From assembly GCF_036077095.1 (NCBI RefSeq), contig NZ_CP107960.1:7998001-8062000 (forward strand): a DNA stretch of 64,000 bases. Reading direction: 5' to 3'. How positions within the stretch are numbered: position 1 is the first letter of the stretch; the number at the start of each line of letters is the position of its first letter. The notes beneath the pieces were generated by a model, which was given only the letters and a program-made list of their open reading frames with translations, was not told where the DNA came from and did no database searches. Shown here piece after piece: positions 51,479 to 59,874 of this stretch. Both the position numbers and the translations under genes were made by a program. Source of the DNA: Streptomyces sp. NBC_00376. Its GTDB lineage: Bacteria; Actinomycetota; Actinomycetes; Streptomycetales; Streptomycetaceae.

Positions 51479-51937
51479 GCCCCCGACGACGGCCCCGCCA
51501 CCGAGGCGTGGGGCCGCGATTGACCGGCTGCGCGCCGCCGTGACGGCCCCCACCACCGGCATGGCCAGCACGGCCACGATGACGGGCCCGTAGCCGCCTT
51601 CGGACGACACATCCATCACCACCACCTCGCCCACGGCCGACGCGGTCCCCACCACGAAGCAGACCAGGCCACGCACGAGGGCGGAACCGAGCACGCGTGA
51701 AGGCGCGACCGCGAGTACGGCGCCCGTCACCAGGCCCATTGCCGCCCCCACGGCGAGGGAACCCAGCACGGCGACGAGTCCTGCCACGGGCTTCTCGAAG
51801 GTGCTCTCCAGCGGCTCCCCGGACAGTCCCGCCAGTGCGATCACAGCCCACAGCACCGCGCAGATCCCGGCCGGAACCGCCCCGGCCCGGATGCCGAACA
51901 ACAACCCGCGACGCACCACGGCGCCCGACGCGCTCAT
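51428..51937 (-). CDS. four-helix membrane protein of unknown function
   Basis: A 169-residue protein with four predicted membrane helices: GICAVLWAVIALAGL, VAGLVAVLGSLAVGAAMGLV, ALVRGLVCFVVGTASAVGEV and YGPVIVAVLAMPVVGAV. The C-terminal 30 residues are a Gly/Ala-rich tail that runs into a repetitive DNA stretch. GGGGGAAACAG precedes the ATG at 51937. The family is not recognised. It is divergent from a single-span protein gene. Confidence 0.65.
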   Translation of the reverse strand: MSASGAVVRRGLLFGIRAGAVPAGICAVLWAVIALAGLSGEPLESTFEKPVAGLVAVLGSLAVGAAMGLVTGAVLAVAPSRVLGSALVRGLVCFVVGTASAVGEVVVMDVSSEGGYGPVIVAVLAMPVVGAVTAARSRSIAAPRLGGGAVVGGADAGTGAGRGTSSIPG

Positions 51938-52167
51938 CTGTTTCCCCCGCCCGCACATCGCGCGTCCACTGTCACCCGAATTCCGGCCCCAGGCGACGCG
52001 CAGCAGTGGGGCCGCGACATCTTCGCAGGTCCGCGGATGCGGTCGGACGGCGCGTCCGAACAGACGGCGAACCGCTCCCACGGCCCTCCCACGGCCGTCT
52101 CGAGTCCCGCTGCGGTCCCTGTGGACCATCATGTGGTGGACGGATGGTTCTGCCGAGGGGGGCACAG

Positions 52168-52914
52168 GTGATTTCCGAGCCGGAGATGGTGGACGAGTTC
52201 GGTGCGGTCGGGCCGGGCGAGGTGGTGGGCGAGTTCGACCGGAATCCCGCCCGGGAACCCCGGCCGCGCCGTCCGTGGTGGTGGGCGGTGAGCGGAGCCG
52301 CGGTGGCTTCGGCGGTGTGGGCCGGGGCGTTGTACCTCCATCCGGTTGGTGACCGGAAGCCGGACATGCATGGTTACCGGCTGGACGCGAACCCGTGCCC
52401 GACCGTGCAGCTGAAGGCACTGGGCGCGGCGCTCGCACCGAAGGAGGACACCGCGATGGTCGCACCGGAGCTCCTGAACGATCCGGCCCTGGACCGGGTG
52501 AGGTGCTTCATCTCCCTTCGTTCACCGGCCGCGAAGAAGTCGATCAGTAGTCGTTGGTACACCGACTACTCCGTCGCGATCACCGTGGCACTGCACAAGA
52601 AGTCCGACCCCGCAGCCGAATTCGAGGCGATGCGCGGGGTGAGCGATTCCGGTCCTGATGCCGGGACGAAGGCCGAGAAGGTCCCGAACCTCGGCGACAG
52701 CGCGTATGTGCTGACGCAGGACGACGGCTACGCGGAACTGCGGGTGCAGGAGGGCGGCGCGGTCCTCTCGCTGGGTCTCTTCGCCTCCGCGCAGTACAAC
52801 AGCGACGCGGGTGAACCGCCGTCCGATGACGGGCCGGACACCTCCGATCTCTCCCCGTACCGGTCGGCGATGATCAGCGACATGCGCGACCTGATGAAGA
52901 GCCTCAGGAGCTGA
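52168..52914 (+). CDS. single-span membrane-anchored protein of unknown function
   Basis: A 248-residue protein. The N-terminal 40 residues are charged and cytoplasmic, then one helix (WWWAVSGAAVASAVWAGAL) leads to an external domain of about 185 residues. Its layout, with CPTVQLKALGAAL and a second Cys in DRVRCFISL, followed by EKVPNLGDSAYVLTQDDGYAEL, resembles DUF3558-like or solute-binding extracellular domains of actinobacteria; the resemblance is weak. GTG 52168 follows AGGGGGG at good spacing. Confidence 0.7.
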   Translation: MISEPEMVDEFGAVGPGEVVGEFDRNPAREPRPRRPWWWAVSGAAVASAVWAGALYLHPVGDRKPDMHGYRLDANPCPTVQLKALGAALAPKEDTAMVAPELLNDPALDRVRCFISLRSPAAKKSISSRWYTDYSVAITVALHKKSDPAAEFEAMRGVSDSGPDAGTKAEKVPNLGDSAYVLTQDDGYAELRVQEGGAVLSLGLFASAQYNSDAGEPPSDDGPDTSDLSPYRSAMISDMRDLMKSLRS

Positions 52915-53020
52915 CCGCGGAATCACCGACCCGTGAACGATTCAGGATCGTTGCGGTCCGATGAACGCGCTCCGCCCCGGGGAATACGCTGCCCGGACCA
53001 GCGCATTCCTGCTGCTGTGA

Positions 53021-53046
53021 CACCGGCGGCCACCCGGCCGCCGGTG
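53021..53046. terminator. hairpin between membrane protein and oxidoreductase genes
   Basis: Arms CACCGGCGGCC and GGCCGCCGGTG enclose a 4-nt loop. It lies 107 bp after the preceding stop and 26 bp before the next start, so it could be a terminator for the first gene or a leader structure of the second. Confidence 0.55.
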
Positions 53047-53071
53047 CCGTGCAGCAGGAGAGAGGGAGCTC

Positions 53072-53992
53072 ATGCCCAAGGCTTACGTGTTCACCCGCCA
53101 CGGCGGACCGGAGGTGGAGGCCCTCATCGAGCAGGACGTGCCGGTGCCCGGCCCGGGTGAGCTGCTCGTCGCGGTTCGGGCGGCCGGGGTCAACCCGGTC
53201 GACTGGAAGCTGCGCACGGGGTACATCAGGCCCGGCAGCGAGCTGCAGCCCTTCCCCACCGTTTTCGGCAGCGAGGCCGCCGGGGTCGTCGAGGGCGTCG
53301 GCCCGGACGTCGAAGGGTTCGCGATCGGGGACGAGGTCTTCGGCAACCCGGTGACCGGCGGGTACGCCGAGTACACGCTGCTGCCCGTCGCCGTGTCCGC
53401 GCACAAGCCGGCCGGGCTGTCGTTCACCGACGCGGCGGTACTGCCGGTCGCGGCGGCCACCGCGTACGACGGTGTGTGCCAGCTCGGCCTCGGCCCCGGT
53501 TCGACCCTGCTGGTCACCGGCGCCGGGGGCGGGGTGGGTGCCGCGGCGGTGCAGATCGCCCGGCACGCGGGCATCCAGGTCGTCGGCGTCGCCGGTGCGG
53601 CCAAGAAGGAGTTCGTCGAGTCGCTCGGCGCGGTGCACGTCGAATCCGGCCCCGGGCTCGCGGACCGGGTGCGGGTGGCGGCCCCCGACGGTGTGGACGC
53701 GGTCTTCGACCTGGTCGGCGGCGACACCCTGCGGGCCGCGGCCACACTGCTCGGGGACCCGACGGCCCTGATCAGCGCCGGGGACAAGCCGCTGGCCGCG
53801 GAGCTCGGCGGTGCGGCCGTCGAACGGGCCCGCACCGCGGCGGTCCTCGACGAGGTGGCGGACCTCGTCGTCGAAGGCGCCCTGCGGCCCCATGTGAACC
53901 GGGCCTTCCCGCTCGCCGGGGCGGGAGACGCGCTGCGGGCCGTGGAGAGCGGTCACACCCTCGGCAAGATCGCGATCGAGGTGGTCGCGTGA
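53072..53992 (+). CDS. NADP-dependent quinone oxidoreductase (zeta-crystallin-like MDR)
   Basis: A 306-residue medium-chain reductase without zinc ligands. The GroES-like start is followed by GVNPVDWKLRTGYI and FPTVFGSEAAGVVEGVG; the nucleotide-binding fold has VTGAGGGVGAAAVQIARHAG; VDAVFDLVGGDTL follows. The family reduces quinones or enones with NADPH. AGGAGAGAGGGAG precedes the ATG. Its stop overlaps the start of the GNAT gene by GTGA, so the two are cotranscribed. Confidence 0.9.
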   Translation: MPKAYVFTRHGGPEVEALIEQDVPVPGPGELLVAVRAAGVNPVDWKLRTGYIRPGSELQPFPTVFGSEAAGVVEGVGPDVEGFAIGDEVFGNPVTGGYAEYTLLPVAVSAHKPAGLSFTDAAVLPVAAATAYDGVCQLGLGPGSTLLVTGAGGGVGAAAVQIARHAGIQVVGVAGAAKKEFVESLGAVHVESGPGLADRVRVAAPDGVDAVFDLVGGDTLRAAATLLGDPTALISAGDKPLAAELGGAAVERARTAAVLDEVADLVVEGALRPHVNRAFPLAGAGDALRAVESGHTLGKIAIEVVA

Positions 53993-54762
53993 GCGCGCCG
54001 GACGCCGCCGGCAGGCCGCACCCGCTGGACAGCCCGGTCCACGCCGCGCTGTCAGGCCCGCACGCCCATTTCGCCGAGCGCCGCGGCCGCATCCTGCGGT
54101 ACCGGCCGGACGTGGCCCCATGGGTCGCGATCCCGGACACCCCGACGGCCGAGGACTGGGACGACGCGGCGGCGCTCGTCGGGCCCGGTGGCGCCGTCAC
54201 CGTCACCGCCTTCCGTGAGCCCCCGCCGGACGACTGGGAGACCGTCTTCCGGGCCGAGGGCGTCCAGCTCGTCGACGCCGGGGTCGAGACGGCGCCCTTC
54301 TCCGGGGCCGTACGGCTCGGACCCGCCGATGTGCCCGAGATGCTCGAACTGGTCGAGCGCACCCGGCCGGGACCGTTCCTGCCCCGCACCGTCGAGCTCG
54401 GCACGTACCTCGGGGTACGGCGCGACGGCGTGCTCGTCGCGATGGCCGGGGAACGGCTGCACCTGCCGGGCTGGTCCGAGATCAGCGCCGTCTGCACGGA
54501 CGAGTCCGTACGCGGCCAGGGGCTCGGCACCGGGCTGGTGCGTGCCGTCGCCCACGAGATCAGGCAGCGCGGCGAGACGCCGTTCCTGCATGCCGCCTCC
54601 TCCAACACCAATGCCGTCCGGCTCTACGAATCCCTGGGATTCGTGCTCCGCCGCCGGACGTCCTTCCTCTCGGCGCTCGCACCGCAGCAGCCGCCGGCCC
54701 GCCTGCCGGGGCCGGGCGGCGTCCGCAGCGGGCGCGAGGCCCGCGCGGCAGCCGCGCGCTGA
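53989..54762 (+). CDS. GNAT family N-acetyltransferase
   Basis: A 257-residue protein whose C-terminal half (about 125-235) is a GNAT domain: ISAVCTDESVRGQGLGTGLVRAVAHEI carries the acetyl-CoA loop and SNTNAVRLYESLGFVLRRRT the end of the fold. The N-terminal half is a divergent GNAT-like or family-specific domain with PDTPTAEDWDDAAAL. It starts at the GTG that overlaps the stop of the oxidoreductase. The acceptor is unknown. A strong hairpin follows. Confidence 0.82.
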   Translation: MSAPDAAGRPHPLDSPVHAALSGPHAHFAERRGRILRYRPDVAPWVAIPDTPTAEDWDDAAALVGPGGAVTVTAFREPPPDDWETVFRAEGVQLVDAGVETAPFSGAVRLGPADVPEMLELVERTRPGPFLPRTVELGTYLGVRRDGVLVAMAGERLHLPGWSEISAVCTDESVRGQGLGTGLVRAVAHEIRQRGETPFLHAASSNTNAVRLYESLGFVLRRRTSFLSALAPQQPPARLPGPGGVRSGREARAAAAR

Positions 54763-54776
54763 TCCACGGTGCGGGA

Positions 54777-54805
54777 CCTTCGGCCCGGCAGCACCGGGCC
54801 GAAGG
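54777..54805 (+). terminator. hairpin terminator, first of two
   Basis: Perfect 12-bp arms CCTTCGGCCCGG and CCGGGCCGAAGG enclose CAGCA, 14 nt after the GNAT stop. A second, looser stem (GGCCTCCC at 54814-54821 with GGGAGGCC at 54845-54852) follows; its loop repeats GGGACCTTCGG from the first. Confidence 0.8.
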
Positions 54806-54938
54806 GCACTGACGGCCTCCCAGGTCGGGACCTTCGGCGCCCCCGGGAGGCCATAAGCCACGTGCGCCGCCCCTCGGAACCGGGTGCACTGGGAGGGAAC
54901 GTCGGCACCGTGCCGGCAGATCCTGGGAGGAGTCGGCG

Positions 54939-56153
54939 GTGACGATCGGGCCTCAGTGCCAGCCTGCGACATGTGGAGCGGCGCTCCCGGGCATGGACGC
55001 GGGGGAGGCGGCCGTACGTGCGCCACGGGTCGGGAACCCGGCGCTGTTCGCAGGGTTGGCACTGCTGACCGTCCTGGTCGTCCTCCTGGACTTCCGGACC
55101 GGCAAGGACCTGCACCTCGTACCGCTGATGGTGGTCGTCCCCGCCCTGGTCTCCGTCTTCGGGACGGTCCGGCAGACCATCGGCGTGGCCACCTGGGTCA
55201 CGGCCGTCGTCGTCTGCTCCCGCCTGGTGGCCGGCGGAACGTTCTGGGACACCGCCAGCAGCGTCGCCTTCACCGTGCTGGCCTGCTTCCTGGGGGTCGG
55301 CTCGTGCGTGCTGCGGATCCGCCATGCCACCGAGATCGCCAGGCTGCGCTCCGCCGCCGGGGCGCTCCAGCGTCAGATCCTGCGCCCGCTGCCCATCCTG
55401 ACCGACCAGGTCCTCGCCCACGGCATCTACACACCGATCGAGGAGGACCGGCTGGTCGGTGGCGACATCTACGAGGTCGTCGAGTCGCCCTACGGAACCC
55501 GGGCGATCATCGGGGACGTCCAGGGCAAGGGACTCGCCGCGATCGGGGTGGGCTTCGCCGTGCTCGGAGCGTTCCGGGAAGCGGCCATCCGGGAGCCCGA
55601 CCTGACCGGGGTGGTCGACGCCCTGGAGGACGCGGTCGCCCGGCACAACGCGTTCTCCGCCCAGACCGGTGAGACCGAGCGCTTCGTCACCGCACTGGTG
55701 CTGGGCTTCGACGGGAGCGACCGGGTCCAGGCCGTCAACTGCGGCCACCTGCCGCCCCGGCTGCTGGACCAGGACGTGGTCCGCGCGCTCCCGCTGGCCC
55801 GCACGTTCGTTCCGCTGGGCATGGCGGAACTCGGGCAGGAGGCGCGGGTCGCGGAACCGCTGGACCTCCCGGCCGGTGCCACGCTCCTGCTCTGCACCGA
55901 CGGAGTGACCGAGGCCCGTGACCCGTCCGGCGCCTTCTACCCGCTGGACGCCCGGCTGAGTCGCTGGACGGAGCTGGAGCCGTTCGAGCTCCTGCACGCG
56001 CTCCACGCGGACCTGGAGGCGTTCTCCGGCGGTGTACGACGTGATGACGTCGCCGTGATCGCGCTGTGCCGGGCACCGGCCGGCACCCCGTACCGGACCG
56101 GGACGGCGGACCACGGCGCCCGCCGGGAGGCCTTCGCGTCCAGCGGCAGGTAA
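54939..56153 (+). CDS. membrane-anchored PP2C/SpoIIE-type phosphatase
   Basis: A 404-residue protein. Three or four membrane helices (about 30-120) precede a linker helix (HATEIARLRSAAGALQRQIL) and a SpoIIE phosphatase domain (about 155-380). The metal motifs are intact: GGDIYE, IGDVQGKGLAAIG, LLCTDGVTEA and RRDDVAVIAL. It is probably a membrane sensor that dephosphorylates an anti-anti-sigma factor. GTG 54939 follows GGGAGGAG. It is not closely linked to the sigma factor gene at 50-51 kb but may serve the same network. Confidence 0.9.
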   Translation: MTIGPQCQPATCGAALPGMDAGEAAVRAPRVGNPALFAGLALLTVLVVLLDFRTGKDLHLVPLMVVVPALVSVFGTVRQTIGVATWVTAVVVCSRLVAGGTFWDTASSVAFTVLACFLGVGSCVLRIRHATEIARLRSAAGALQRQILRPLPILTDQVLAHGIYTPIEEDRLVGGDIYEVVESPYGTRAIIGDVQGKGLAAIGVGFAVLGAFREAAIREPDLTGVVDALEDAVARHNAFSAQTGETERFVTALVLGFDGSDRVQAVNCGHLPPRLLDQDVVRALPLARTFVPLGMAELGQEARVAEPLDLPAGATLLLCTDGVTEARDPSGAFYPLDARLSRWTELEPFELLHALHADLEAFSGGVRRDDVAVIALCRAPAGTPYRTGTADHGARREAFASSGR

Positions 56154-56183
56154 CCGTCCGGGACGGACAGTCCCGCGCCGATC

Positions 56184-56221
56184 AAATGTCCCGACGAGAC
56201 TTGTGTCGCGTCGGGACATTT
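56184..56221. promoter_or_regulatory. large palindrome before the TetR-SDR-ADH operon
   Basis: Perfect 13-bp arms AAATGTCCCGACG and CGTCGGGACATTT are separated by 12 bp. It lies 30 bp after the phosphatase stop and 20 bp before the TetR ATG. The size and position fit an operator for the TetR protein. Because a TTTT follows the second arm, it could also serve as the terminator for the phosphatase gene. Confidence 0.7.
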
Positions 56222-56240
56222 TCAGGTGTACGGTGCATTT

Positions 56241-56912
56241 ATGAATCCGGAACGGAAGACCCCGGAGCGGCGGAGCCGCAAGGCCCGCAGAACCCGGGAC
56301 GCACTGGCGCAGGCCGCGTTCGAGCTCGTGCTCGACCGGGGTCTGAAGAATGTGACGGTCGAGGAGATCGCGGAACGCGCGGACGTCGACCGGCGCACCT
56401 TCAGCCGGTACTTCACGAGCAAGGAAGTCGCGGTCCTGGACTCGCTCCGGGGCGACGGCGACCGGATCAACGACGCCCTGCGGACCCGCCCCGCCGACGA
56501 GCCCCCGCTCATCGCCTACCGCCGGGCCGTCCAGGACTGGCTCGAAGCCCCCGGAGCGCAGGCCTGGCACCGGCGCGAACGGATCTTCGACCTGCTGGTC
56601 CTCGCCGAGCAGGAACCGACCCTCTATGCGGCGTTCCACCACATCCGGGTGGACGCCCAGGAGGAATCGGTCGCCATCGTCGCGGACCGGCTCGGGGTCG
56701 ACCCGCGACGGGACATCCGCCCCGCCGTCACGGTCGCCGCGGGCGCCGGGGCACTCCTCGCGGCCCAGGCCGCCTGGGCACGCGCCGGGCAACCGGACGA
56801 CCTGCCCCGACTGATCGGGCAGGCCTTCGACGCCCTCGCCGGCGAACTGCTCGCGCAGCCCCCCGCCGGGCAGGCGCAGCACAGCACCACGGAAGGAAGC
56901 ACAGAATCATGA
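56241..56912 (+). CDS. TetR family transcriptional regulator
   Basis: A 223-residue repressor with a basic N-terminal segment (RKTPERRSRKARRTRDALA) and a helix-turn-helix at about residues 15-60 (VTVEEIAERADVDRRTFSRYF). The rest is helical. ATG 56241 has no SD; a GTG at 56226 is possible. Its stop overlaps the SDR start by ATGA. Together with the large palindrome upstream, it probably represses its own operon of two oxidoreductases. Confidence 0.88.
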   Translation: MNPERKTPERRSRKARRTRDALAQAAFELVLDRGLKNVTVEEIAERADVDRRTFSRYFTSKEVAVLDSLRGDGDRINDALRTRPADEPPLIAYRRAVQDWLEAPGAQAWHRRERIFDLLVLAEQEPTLYAAFHHIRVDAQEESVAIVADRLGVDPRRDIRPAVTVAAGAGALLAAQAAWARAGQPDDLPRLIGQAFDALAGELLAQPPAGQAQHSTTEGSTES

Positions 56913-57682
56913 GCACCACCCCCGCCCCCGCCGACCAGGAATTCGCCGGCAAGACCGCCCTCATCACCGGCGGAGCCTCCGGCATCGGACTGGCCCTGGC
57001 CCACCGGCTGGCCACAGGCGGCGCGTCCGTCGTCGTCGCCGACTACGACGAGGCCAGTGCCCGCAAGGCGGTCGCCGAACTGGAGAGCGTCGGCACCAAG
57101 GCTGCCGCGGTCGCCATGGACGTGACCGACTCCGCCTCCGTCGAAGCGGGCGTCCGGTTCGCCGTGGACACCTTCGGCGCCCTGCACCTCGCGGTCAACA
57201 ACGCCGGCATCGGCGGCCCCAGCAACCCCACCGGTGAGTACGGGATCGAGGACTGGGACCGGGTCGTCGCCACCAACCTCGGCGGTGTCTTCTACTCGAT
57301 GCGCTACGAGCTTCCCGCCATCGTCGCGGCCGGCGGCGGCGCCGTCGTGAACATGTCGTCGATCCTCGGCACCAACGGCTTCGCCGGATCGCCCGCCTAC
57401 GTGGCGGCCAAGCACGGCGTCGTCGGCCTCACCAAGACGGCGGCCCTCGAATACGCGGCCCGGAACGTCCGGGTCAACGCCGTCGGCCCCGGCTTCATCG
57501 ACACGCCGCTGCTGCGCGACACCGACAGCGCGGCCCGCGACCACCTGATCTCGCTGCACCCGGCCGGACGCCTCGGCAAGGCGGAGGAAGTCGCCGAACT
57601 CGCCGCCTTCCTGCTCTCCGACCGCGCTTCCTTCATCCACGGCAGCTACCACCTCGTGGACGGCGGCTACTCCGCCTCCTGA
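56909..57682 (+). CDS. short-chain dehydrogenase/reductase
   Basis: A 257-residue classical SDR: TGGASGIG (about 20-27), NNAG, the catalytic Ser in NMSSILG and YVAAK with Tyr and Lys, then GPGFIDTPL. It is coupled to the TetR gene by ATGA and followed by a zinc alcohol dehydrogenase, so the pair probably oxidise or reduce the same or successive alcohol substrates. GGAAGGAAG lies upstream of the start. Substrate unknown. Confidence 0.92.
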   Translation: MSTTPAPADQEFAGKTALITGGASGIGLALAHRLATGGASVVVADYDEASARKAVAELESVGTKAAAVAMDVTDSASVEAGVRFAVDTFGALHLAVNNAGIGGPSNPTGEYGIEDWDRVVATNLGGVFYSMRYELPAIVAAGGGAVVNMSSILGTNGFAGSPAYVAAKHGVVGLTKTAALEYAARNVRVNAVGPGFIDTPLLRDTDSAARDHLISLHPAGRLGKAEEVAELAAFLLSDRASFIHGSYHLVDGGYSAS

Positions 57683-57683
57683 G

Positions 57684-57729
57684 TGGCGGACGGGGGAACG
57701 GGGGCGACTGGCGGACGGGGGAACGGGGG
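57684..57729. repeat. direct repeat, two copies of 21 bp
   Basis: TGGCGGACGGGGGAACGGGG plus one further G occurs at 57684-57704 and again at 57709-57729, separated by CGAC. It lies in the gap between the SDR and ADH genes and looks like a recent small duplication. Confidence 0.85.
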
Positions 57730-57763
57730 TGAGCAATGGAGCAGAGAACGTGAGGAGAATTCC

Positions 57764-58804
57764 ATGAAGGCCGTTCAGTACCGCACCGTGGGTGCAGCAC
57801 CCGAGGTCGTCACCGTGCCCGACCCCGAGCCCGGCCCCGGCCAGGTGATGCTGAAGGTCACCGCCGCGGGTGTCTGCCACTCCGACATCGCCGTGATGAG
57901 CTGGCCCGCGGACCAGATCCCCTTCCCGCTGCCGCTCACCCTCGGCCACGAGGGCGTGGGCACCGTCGCCGCCCTGGGCGACGGCGTGAGCGGGCTCACG
58001 GTCGGCGAGTCCGTCGCGGTCTACGGCCCCTGGGGCTGCGGCACCTGCGTCAAGTGCGCCGAGGGCAAGGAGAACTACTGCCTGCGCGCCAAGGATCTCG
58101 GCATCGCCCCGCCCGGACTCGGCGCGCCCGGCGCCATGGCCGAGTACATGATCGTCGACGACCCGCGCCACCTGGTGCCCCTCGGCGACCTCGACCCGGT
58201 CCAGGCCGTGCCGCTCACCGACGCGGGCCTGACCCCGTACCACGCGATCAAGCGCTCGCTGCCCAAGCTGGTGCCGGGTGCCACTGCCGTGGTCATCGGC
58301 GCCGGCGGCCTGGGCCACGTCGCGATCCAGCTGCTGCGCGCCATGACGGCCGTCCGGGTCATCGCGCTCGACGTCACCGAGGACAAGCTGGCCCTCGCCC
58401 GCGCCGTCGGTGCGCACGAGACCGTGCTGTCCGACAAGGACGCCGCGGCGAAAGTCAGGGAACTCACCGGCGGCATCGGCGCACAGGTCATCCTCGACTT
58501 CGTGGGCGCGCCGCCCACCGTCGCCACCGCCGGGGCCGCGGCCGCCATCGACTCCGACGTCACGATCGTGGGTCTCGGCGGCGGCGCGCTGCCGGTCGGC
58601 TTCGGCTCGCTGCCGTACAACACGACGGTGACCTCCCCGTACTGGGGATCGCGCTCCGAACTCGCCGAGGTGCTCGACCTCGCCCGTGCCGGATCGGTCA
58701 AGGTCCACGTGGAGACGTACTCCCTGGACGAGGCACCGCTGGCGTACGAGCGGCTGCACCACGGCAAGATCAACGGCCGCGCGGTCATCCTCCCCAACGG
58801 CTGA
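57764..58804 (+). CDS. zinc-dependent alcohol dehydrogenase
   Basis: A 346-residue medium-chain alcohol dehydrogenase. The catalytic zinc ligands lie in AAGVCHSD and LGHEGVG, and the structural zinc has four Cys in CGTCVKCAEGKENYC. The NAD(P) fold has VIGAGGLGHVAIQLLRAM. All key residues are present. Third gene of the TetR-SDR-ADH operon, with its own SD (GAGGAG). The substrate is unknown; ADHs of this group act on long-chain or aromatic alcohols. A perfect hairpin terminator follows. Confidence 0.92.
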   Translation: MKAVQYRTVGAAPEVVTVPDPEPGPGQVMLKVTAAGVCHSDIAVMSWPADQIPFPLPLTLGHEGVGTVAALGDGVSGLTVGESVAVYGPWGCGTCVKCAEGKENYCLRAKDLGIAPPGLGAPGAMAEYMIVDDPRHLVPLGDLDPVQAVPLTDAGLTPYHAIKRSLPKLVPGATAVVIGAGGLGHVAIQLLRAMTAVRVIALDVTEDKLALARAVGAHETVLSDKDAAAKVRELTGGIGAQVILDFVGAPPTVATAGAAAAIDSDVTIVGLGGGALPVGFGSLPYNTTVTSPYWGSRSELAEVLDLARAGSVKVHVETYSLDEAPLAYERLHHGKINGRAVILPNG

Positions 58805-58836
58805 CCGGCCGGGAGGCCCTCCTCGCTCACGGCCGT

Positions 58837-58865
58837 GCGGGCCGTCGCGGATCGCGACGGCCCGC
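58837..58865 (+). terminator. hairpin terminator after the alcohol dehydrogenase gene
   Basis: Perfect 13-bp arms GCGGGCCGTCGCG and CGCGACGGCCCGC enclose GAT, 33 nt after the stop at 58804. Confidence 0.85.
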
Positions 58866-58920
58866 ATCGTCATACCCGCGACCGATGCGCGGCGCGCCGC
58901 CCGAGGGGGAGACTCGGCGG

Positions 58921-59244
58921 ATGGAATTCGTCGCGCTGATGACCCTGCCCGGACTCGTGATCGGGCTGACCGCGGTCGCCTTTCTCGATCAGCTGATGCT
59001 GCGCGCGGGCCGGGCGGGCCTGCTGCCATGGCGCAACAGCGCGCGGCAGGGGCAGGTGTCGGCGACGGGGTTCGAGCAGCTGCACGCGAGCTTCTCGCCC
59101 GGCAAGCAGAGCGAGCTCAAGGAACGCCGGAGCGCCCTGCTGATGCGCGACGACGAGGAGGACGGCGCCCCGCCCCACCGCTCCACCGTCGACCTGGACG
59201 GCGGCCGCGCCGTCATCCGCCTGCCCGGCGGCGCCACCGGGTAG
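58921..59244 (+). CDS. DUF6191-like small membrane protein
   Basis: A 107-residue protein. One N-terminal helix (FVALMTLPGLVIGLTAVAFL) is followed by LMLRAGRAGLLPWRNS and a polar tail with FEQLHASFSPGKQSELKERR. This pattern corresponds to actinobacterial proteins annotated as DUF6191. Function unknown. GAGGGGGAG lies upstream of the ATG. It is convergent with the PAP2 gene. Confidence 0.7.
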   Translation: MEFVALMTLPGLVIGLTAVAFLDQLMLRAGRAGLLPWRNSARQGQVSATGFEQLHASFSPGKQSELKERRSALLMRDDEEDGAPPHRSTVDLDGGRAVIRLPGGATG

Positions 59245-59271
59245 CGGCCACCGGCCCCGGAACGTCCCGGC

Positions 59272-59874
59272 TCACCGCGTCGCCACCAGGGGGCGCAGAG
59301 CGGTGCCGCGCAGCCGGACCACCGCCGGGGCACAGCGCCGCGCCGCCGTCGTCAGCAGCCAGGCGACGAGCGCGCCGGTCACCAGCCCGATCAGCACATC
59401 GTGCGGGTAGTGCACACCGATCCACACCCGGGACGCGGCCATCAGCACGGCGGCGGGCACCGCGATCGCCGCGAGCCTGCGGTCGGCCAGCCAGATCGCC
59501 GTCGCCGCGGCCGCCGCGATGGCGGCGTGGTTGCTGGGGAAGGACCAGTCACCGAGCGCCGGGCACGCCTCCACCGTCACGACATGAAGGGTCTGGCACG
59601 GCCGCTGCTCGTGGAAGAGCGACTTCACCAGGTCGTTGGCGAGATACGCGGCCACCACGACGAGCGGGGCGCAGAGCGCCATGGCGGTCCGCGCGGGATC
59701 GGTGGAGCGGGAGCGCCACCAGGACGCGAGCATCAGCAGGGCGAACAGGACGAGCCCGTAGTCCGACCAGATCCGGATGGCGGAGTCCACGGCGGCGGGG
59801 GTGCGCTGGGCCAGCTCGGTGATCCAGGTGTACAGGCCGCCGTCGGTCGAGGTGGCGATGGAGGCGATGGGCAT
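59272..59874 (-). CDS. PAP2 family membrane phosphatase
   Basis: A 200-residue protein with about five membrane helices. The three PAP2 motifs are present: KSLFHEQRP, PSNHA (usual PSGH) and SRVWIGVHYPHDV. Such enzymes remove phosphate from lipids, for example undecaprenyl pyrophosphate. The ATG at 59874 overlaps the DedA stop by one base (TGATG) and has GGGGAG upstream, so the two membrane proteins are coupled. DedA proteins include undecaprenyl-phosphate flippases, so the pair may recycle this lipid carrier. Confidence 0.9.
   Translation of the reverse strand: MPIASIATSTDGGLYTWITELAQRTPAAVDSAIRIWSDYGLVLFALLMLASWWRSRSTDPARTAMALCAPLVVVAAYLANDLVKSLFHEQRPCQTLHVVTVEACPALGDWSFPSNHAAIAAAAATAIWLADRRLAAIAVPAAVLMAASRVWIGVHYPHDVLIGLVTGALVAWLLTTAARRCAPAVVRLRGTALRPLVATR

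Noticed and set aside
51292..51543. Proline-rich + strand frame with repeated Pro-His/Pro-Tyr
   Set aside because: The pattern is produced by the hexamer DNA repeat and is equally repetitive in other frames. No SD or homology was seen.
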